Origin: Azadirachta indica
Lineage: Eukaryota; Streptophyta; Magnoliopsida; Sapindales; Meliaceae
Reading direction: 5' to 3'
Assembly: GCA_022749755.1 (NCBI GenBank)
Contig: CM040443.1
Location: forward strand, 1,651,191 to 1,715,190
Length of the DNA: 64,000 bases
Below, in pieces: positions 58,106 through 64,000 of this stretch; the stretch's first letter is position 1, and each line of letters starts with the position of its first letter. A model generated the notes under the pieces. That model saw only the letters and a program-made list of their open reading frames with translations, searched no databases and had not been told where the DNA came from. The translations under genes and the position numbers were made by a program.

Positions 58106-59639
58106 TTAGAAAAGATATCAGTATTGTGGTAGTAAATTATTTTTCTGATAGTCTGAGGCTTCTTTACTTTTTTCTCTTGGAAAAAGTGAGCAAATGAAAG
58201 CTTATACAACATAGCATCATAAATTGGTTAAATATAAACAAATATGCTAACATACATACTAAGAGCATTTATACATAAATTAAACATGTCAATAAATAAT
58301 TATACATAAAAAAAGATAAGAAAAGAATACATATTAAATTATAATCAAAATTAACATCATATTATATTTGATTTTATTCAAACCATAAATATTTTTTAAT
58401 AAAAGGAAATCAATTTCAACTTAATATACACAATTATTTTATAATTATATTTATTCTTCTTATAATTTTGCTAGAAACAATAAACCGTGATCTCTTTGTT
58501 TTTCTTTTGGTAACTAAAAAAAAAATTCTTTATAAAAATTAATTTTACTCTTTTAGTGCCTTTACGTTATTATACAAAGCGAATATACAATTATAAACGG
58601 AGAGTAAAAAAAAGTATGAAGATAACTCAAATTATTTTACCATTCTAACAAATTTAAAATCATAATATGTATAATTCAATGCATAAAGTGTAGTGTTCTT
58701 GAGAAATAATAAATTATAAATATTTTGGACTATATTATAAATAGTTAAAAATTATTAAAATATTACAATAATTAATTTACTAAGTCATTAGGGTCAAATA
58801 TTAATATTTCAGATAATTTTAATATAAAATATAAATATCTAAATCTTATATCAAAAAGCATAAATAATCAGTAGGTAAAGACTTTAATGATAATTTAATG
58901 TTGCATTTTAATGATATTTGAAGATGGAAGACTAGAACTTTGATTTAGAACCGAATGATAATAAGCTTTGGATTCTAAAAATATTTGTCTAGAGACTCGT
59001 ATGATATTTTACATTAGAATCAGCTGATGCATATCTATGGATGCTACTGATATTAACACTGGATTCGAACAATATTTCATACTGGATCTAACTGATATCT
59101 CCAAACCCTAAAAATTAAGTTTGGGCCCACATGATATTTAACTCTACCTTAATAATAGTCATACTAAACCACATTGAAATGGAACGAAACACTATTTGTA
59201 ATTCCAATTATCTATAACAAATAATACTATTTATTTATATCAAATAGTTGTTTTATTTATGACTTCAACACCAATAATTTCAGCCACCAAATAACTTCTA
59301 TTTGCCGCCCCCAATTTGATTGTAATCTATTATTATTATTATTTTTAATATAATCAACAAATCAGGCTTCCCTTATCTTCCATTTTCTAATTTGTTTAGC
59401 ACCACTTATTACGATGAGTTTAACTGCAACAATGACTTAATTTACTACCTCCCTGAGGATGATTGACTTGAATATCTAAATAAAATAATTTACTCCAAAT
59501 GCAATATATAACTTTCCAATTGGACAATAAAACACCATAATTAATCAATGAAAATAAATCCAATTTTTCATAATAGTAAAAGGACAATATAGAACTCAAA
59601 AATAAGTAAGAGAAAATGTTGTGCCATTTAATTTGTTAT

Positions 59640-59642
<3 letters not shown>

Positions 59643-59703
<61 letters not shown>
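59643..59703. repeat. (CT)n(TA)n compound microsatellite
   Basis: About twenty CT units followed by about ten TA units. Confidence 0.97.
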
Positions 59704-59704
<1 letters not shown>

Positions 59705-60276
59705 GGCACACACATAACATAGAAGATAATACAAGTAATATTTATTTGTCAACGATTATTTTTACTTAAATTGACATAATATAACTATCATGTGCAATCT
59801 TTACCTAATAATTTCACGAAAAACTTTTGATCAGATGCAAAAATAAAATTTCATAACATTAGAATTAGACTTTTTAGAATATATCAAAGAAGGTTATGTT
59901 ATCTAACAATCAATTATCTATTCTCTATGACATATTCGATAGTTTTAAAAGAAAATAATCGGAGATGTATACTTCAATTTGATGAAATCAGATGTTTGCA
60001 AAACTAAGTCCGTAATGAAACAGCAAATTAAATACAGGAATATGTTCATACCCAAAAATAGCCCTTGTGATCAACAAATCAATGTTTAACAATTAAATTC
60101 AAGATTAAATATATTAAATTATATGTGAAATACAAATAAAAATAAATACAAATTAAATATATTAATTTATATATGAAGTACAAATAAAAATAAATACATA
60201 CCTTTTAATTCATCATGAAATTTTTTGTCATAATAGAATAAGCTTTTTGTTATTTCCCACATATGGCACTAACTAT

Positions 60277-60693
60277 TGATATCAGATTTCGTCACTAAAT
60301 ATTAACTAGTAAATTTATTTGTATTTAGAAAAAGACCTTTTTCTCCTCTTCTTTCTTTCCTTTATATACTCGTTCATTCATTATGTTACTTGAAAAAATT
60401 AGTTCAAGTAAGAATATAATTAGAGATAATATAAAATTTAGTGGAATTTTAATTAAAGATAATTCGATATTTTAGCTTTTCTATAATTCAGATAAAATAT
60501 AACTTCTCTCAAAAGACTCTTCATTAAGTTTGACCTAAATAAGAAATATGAATTAAAATTTTATAAATTTGGACCTTTACCCTTTATCTTTTTGAGATTT
60601 TGTCTTTTAATATAAATTTAATAGTTATCTTATTGGTCTAACATGCAGTTAAAAAATTAACTTAATTTTATATGTTGGAAAAATTGTCTAACA
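60277..60693 (+). repeat. Right LTR-like repeat
   Basis: Pairs with 55613-56052 and ends TTGTCTAACA. The first bases (TGATATCAG) differ from the left copy. The five bases after it (TATAT) differ by one from the five before the left copy (TATAG). Confidence 0.65.
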
Positions 60694-60929
60694 TATATTA
60701 ATATATATTATTAATTGTTTGCCCTATGATAGTAATATGTAACCTTAGCTAGTAGGAGTTACAAATCTTGATTGCTTGCACCAACATCTAAAATTTTAAA
60801 TTATTTTAAAAGTACGATGACCAACATTCTTGATTGGCCAATTGATATCGATCGGCAGTAATATTTTGACTGCATTGGTTTCCAAGTTGCACAGTTACTA
60901 TGCATAATGAGAACGTAAAAACAGACATG

Positions 60930-61949
60930 CAGTGCCAGAGAAATAAATTATGTTGCCAGCTTTAGAACTTGATCAAGTGACCGTGTGTTTCTTCTTAAAA
61001 CTACATGATATGCCATTGCCTTCAAGATAAATGTAGGAACCTGTTGTGTGAAGTCTTGACTGTACAACAATTGCAAGAACAAGTTTGATGGTGTTGGGTT
61101 TGATGAGTGGTCTAAAAGTCTTGTAGAAATCAATCCAAGGTACTTGTGTGAAGTCTTTGGCGACTAATCTTGCATTAGTGTGATAAAAAATGCCATTCTC
61201 TTTGTATTTAACATGATAAACTCATCCTCCTACTTCACGAGGAACCAAGATCTAGGTTTGATTTTGATGAAGCTTTGGATTTCTTCTCTATCTTATTGCT
61301 TTGACCATAATGAATTCTTGAGTTCTAAACGAAGAGTCTTGGCTTCTATATAATGGCTAGTTTGTATGGCTAAGTTGAAATCTTTCTTGAATTTGCTTTA
61401 GGTGAGCATAGGATGAGCATTGGTTTCAATTTGGGTTGGAGATTGTATAAATTTGGTTGTGGAAATATTGAGGTCATCTACCAAATCTTGTGATATGTTT
61501 GGACAATTTTCTTGTATAATGAAAGAATTTTTTTAGCTATTTTTGGTTGGAGTGAAGGAAATTTGGTGGGAGTTTGCAAAATTACAAGATTTGTATCTAA
61601 GGTATCTTGTAATGTTTGTGTGTTTTGGTTGGACTCGAGTTCTTGGGTAGCTTGGCTCTCCACAATGGGTTGTAGTTGTTCTTGCAAAAGATTTCCTTCC
61701 AAATATTGTAAGGTTAATTGTTGACTTATTGATATTGGAATTACACCGTAAAAAAGGAAAGATAGTGTTTGGTTTTTCAGTGATTGTTGTCCATTGATTA
61801 AGATTGGTTTTTGGTTTTGGAAGCCATTCTTCATGAAGAAAAGTGGATAGTTTGTTATCTTCCTATTTAGTAGAAGAAGATTTTTAAGTTTCCAAGAAAG
61901 GAAGTAAATTTTTATAAAAAACAACATGCCTTGAAATACAAACATGGTT
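60930..61949 (-). pseudogene. Copia linker and first part of RT
   Basis: 61945-61478 is open for 155 codons. It is Gln/Ser/Thr-rich and of low conservation, as is usual between integrase and RT in this group. Broken frames follow, with NARLVAKDFTQVPWIDFYKT near 61175-61115 and IKPNTIKLVLAIVVQS near 61095-61050, the start of the RT palm. Homology ends near 60930. Confidence 0.85.
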
Positions 61950-63139
61950 AGTTTCTTGACACAAACATCTATAACCTTTATGTTTGTGGACTATAACTAG
62001 TAAATATGCAAGGATATGATTTTTTATTGAATTTATTTTTACTAAAGTCTTTTAAGTATGGAAAACGACTATACTATAAAACCTTCGATCCATTGTAAGT
62101 ACACAATTTTTTAGAAAGTATCTCAAAAGGGCTTTTCATATTAAGAGTGCTTAAAAATATTCTATTGATAATGAAAGTGGGAACCAAAAAAGAATCCACC
62201 TAAAATCTAAGTGGTAAAGAATCATGGAACATCATAGGAAGGAATGTTTCAACTATATGTCCTTTTCTTTCCGCAACCCCATTTTGTTTTGGGGTGCATT
62301 GGCAAGAAAATTGTTGCACAATTCCACATTGTTGAAGGTGCTTAGTGAATGTTGTTGATTTGAATTCTCCTCCTCCATCACTCCCAAAAATTTTTATTTT
62401 CCTACCTCAATTGATTTTCAACTTGTCTTTGAAATTTCAAGAACACTTAAAGAAGTTAGAATTTTGTCTTAAAGAAAATAATCAAGAAAAGAGCGAGTAA
62501 TCATCAATAAGTATCTCAATATATTAAAATTTTTGTGTAGAAAACGTGTCGGCTCCCATAAAAAACAATTTATTTTTCAAGAGGAAACTTACAATTTTGT
62601 AAGATAAATTAAAAGGTTTCTTGCAGTTTTTGCCTAATTGACATGAAACACAAATGCTAGGTCTCTTAGTCCAACTACAAAGCTAATAATTCCATTTTCT
62701 TTTAAAGCTTGTAGAATTCTTGTGTTGACATGACCAAGCCTTTTATGTCATAAATTGAATTCTTCAAAGTTTCCTTTTATTACATTGAAAATTGCATTGT
62801 TGTCTTCCTTTAGAGCATAAACTTTTCCTTGCTTATATGTCCATTCGCTAGAATTTTGCTTTCCTTGCTCTTAGCAACAAAACCATCAATGCTAAATTCA
62901 AAGGTGCATTTAGACTCATCAATAAGCTGACTAATAGATTAAATATATATATATATATTTAATTTTGGAACAAGTACTTTATTGAGATTTAAATTACCAT
63001 AAGTTATTTTGAAAGATCTATTACCAATATGAGAGATTTGTGAACCTTGGTCGTAACCAAAATAAATTTTATCATTACCTCTATATGATATTAAGTGGTC
63101 AAAGTTACCTATATTGTTTTTCATGTAAGTGATGGCACC
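61950..63139 (-). pseudogene. Copia pre-integrase and integrase, broken
   Basis: DKIYFGYDQGSQISHIGNRS and LNLNKVLVPKLN (about 63080-62955) match the segment between protease and pre-integrase. The integrase core and end are visible around 62330-61980: CQCTPKQNGVAERKGHIVET, which holds the catalytic Glu segment, then FIINRI, MKSPFEIL and FPYLKDFSKNKF. There are multiple stops. The region 62350-62900 is heavily decayed. Confidence 0.82.
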
Positions 63140-64000
63140 AGAGACAACATAAAATCGTTGATCTATTATGTCATCTAGATTTATGGTAACTATTGCTTGA
63201 GGTCGTTCTTTAGAGTACTCATACTCAAACTTGTGCCAACAATCAGTAGCACTATGATTATTTACAAATAATAGTACCTTTGCTTTTGTTATTCCTTAGC
63301 TCATTGTCATTTGTTCTTTGTGAAGGTTGCAAGTTCTTGTTATTGTTGTGGTAGGATTGAGTGTTTACACTCTTAATGTTGCTGTAAGTTTTGCCATCAT
63401 TATTTCATGAAGGTCTTCTACCACAATTACTAAATCTACCTCCCCTTTGGTTTCTCCCTCATCCTCTTTGTCCGAGGAAAGCTTGATTGTGACTTGTTTC
63501 GATCTCTTCATTCTTTTCAGCTGTTATATATTCTTTGTTCATGGTTTTGCATGGCATTGATGAATTGTTTAAAGGTTGGATATGGCGACTTTGTAAGCAT
63601 AGCAGTTCTAAAGTCGGCATATTTGGGTTCCAAGGCTCTTGCAATTTAAAAAACTTTGTCTTTGTCACTGATTGATTCATTAATCGCAACTAAACTTGTG
63701 ACAAAAATGCATGATCCCTTTTTCAATGAGTAGAGGCTATCATTCAACCAAGTTTATTCTCGTTCTTTTGTTGTGTGAAGCATGCTTTCTTCGATAGTGA
63801 GTCAAATATCTCATCTAGTTGGCACACTAACTATCATGCTCAACACATTTTCAATCATCATGCTTTTGAGCCAGGTCATGAGCAGTCCATTATTAATTGC
63901 CCAAATAACAAATTCTGGATTGCCAATCTCCTTTCCATCTTCCTTCATTAATTGTTTATCTAAGATATGGTGTTCTAAATCAAGACTTCAAATAATTGGC
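63140..64000 (-). pseudogene. Copia gag and protease, broken, partial
   Basis: On the minus strand, KYADFRTAMLTKSPYPTF and NAMQNHEQ at about 63630-63535 match the end of the copia gag UBN2 region. NNHSATDCWHKFEYEY near 63270-63225 is the C-terminal part of the zinc knuckle (H....C). RFYVVSGAITYMKN near 63160-63120 corresponds to the protease D-S-G-A-T-H motif with the catalytic Asp position reading Val. Several stops occur. The start lies beyond the window. Confidence 0.82.

Larger units (their letters stand above)
55613..60693 (+). mobile_element. Candidate non-autonomous LTR element carrying a minisatellite
   Basis: Two related direct repeats of about 420-440 bp lie 4.66 kb apart, start to start. 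They share TAGTAAATTTATTTGTAT-like, CTTTCTTTCCTTTATATA, AAAAGACTC.TCATTA and AATTTGGACCTTTACYCTTT blocks in the same order. Their ends have TGTTAG and CTAACA character, with TTCAACA at the end of the left repeat. Ten bases after the left repeat, TGGTTTCAAAA weakly resembles a tRNA-Met primer site. The interior has no retroelement protein. Orientation is inferred from the primer-like site. A plain segmental duplication is the alternative. Confidence 0.5.
60930..64000 (-). mobile_element. Third copia element, minus strand, 3'-truncated and open at window end
   Basis: Copia domain order is recognisable on the minus strand from 64000 down to about 60930: gag, zinc knuckle, protease, integrase, and the very start of RT. 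Everything after the first RT block, including the YVDD box, RNase H and LTR, is missing, so the element stops inside RT. Frames are broken throughout. The 5' part lies beyond the window. Confidence 0.85.

Noticed and set aside
1..64000. CRISPR array, operon or phage-like system
   Set aside because: The DNA is plant nuclear. The regular arrays at 32.7 and 57.3 kb are tandem repeats without spacers.

Overview
This window is nuclear DNA of a flowering plant, most likely a eudicot. The evidence is a very AT-rich background, plant-type Ty1/copia, LINE, CACTA and hAT-like elements, a two-exon CYP71-clan P450, several copies of the plant-specific DUF247 family, and inserted plastid DNA. The protein style (CYP71, DUF247) suggests a woody rosid, but I cannot name a species. 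I see no convincingly intact gene. Every recognisable coding sequence carries stops, frameshifts or truncations.

Layout. 0.4-1.7 kb: minus-strand relics of an endogenous caulimovirid (coat-protein zinc knuckle, then movement-protein-like sequence). 2.4-8.1 kb: a decayed but nearly complete Ty1/copia element with a 1.75-kb 3' LTR. 8.4-8.9 kb: two plastid pieces (3' end of 16S rRNA and trnR-ACG) joined out of plastid order. 9.1-11.6 kb: LINE RNase H/3' fragments split by a second copia fragment, whose 3' LTR holds a hAT-like non-autonomous element with an 8-bp target duplication. 12.2-14.3 kb: two DUF247 C-terminal fragments on opposite strands. 15.2-17.2 kb: a full-length CYP71-type P450 pseudogene with three lesions. 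18.2-20.6 kb: an LTR plus gag start on the minus strand. 21.2 kb: the last codons of another DUF247 copy. 23.8-24.4 kb: a 280-bp tandem duplication. 29.2-30.7 kb: a nearly full-length DUF247 pseudogene with a recognisable promoter.

31.0-35.3 kb: an LTR-flanked element with a tRNA-Asp-type primer site and no RT. It has a reading frame antisense to the LTRs that ends in 48-bp (16-residue) repeats. 36.7-38.0 kb: a 5'-truncated LINE. About 39.8-44.56 kb: a CACTA (En/Spm) remnant with transposase-associated exons and the terminal ...TTTGTAGTG end. 45.3-46.6 kb: a Tnt1-like copia fragment interrupted by an LTR-like insertion. 50.95-54.49 kb: a dimeric hAT-like element with an 8-bp target duplication. 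55.6-60.7 kb: two related direct repeats that look like LTRs, enclosing a 44-bp minisatellite. 60.9-64.0 kb: a third copia element on the minus strand, running off the window.

The genes do not form a functional system. The region is a graveyard of tandem DUF247 copies and one P450, enlarged by nested mobile elements. The most unusual structures are the LTR element with antisense 16-residue repeats, the dimeric hAT-like element, and the LTR-like pair around the 44-bp minisatellite.
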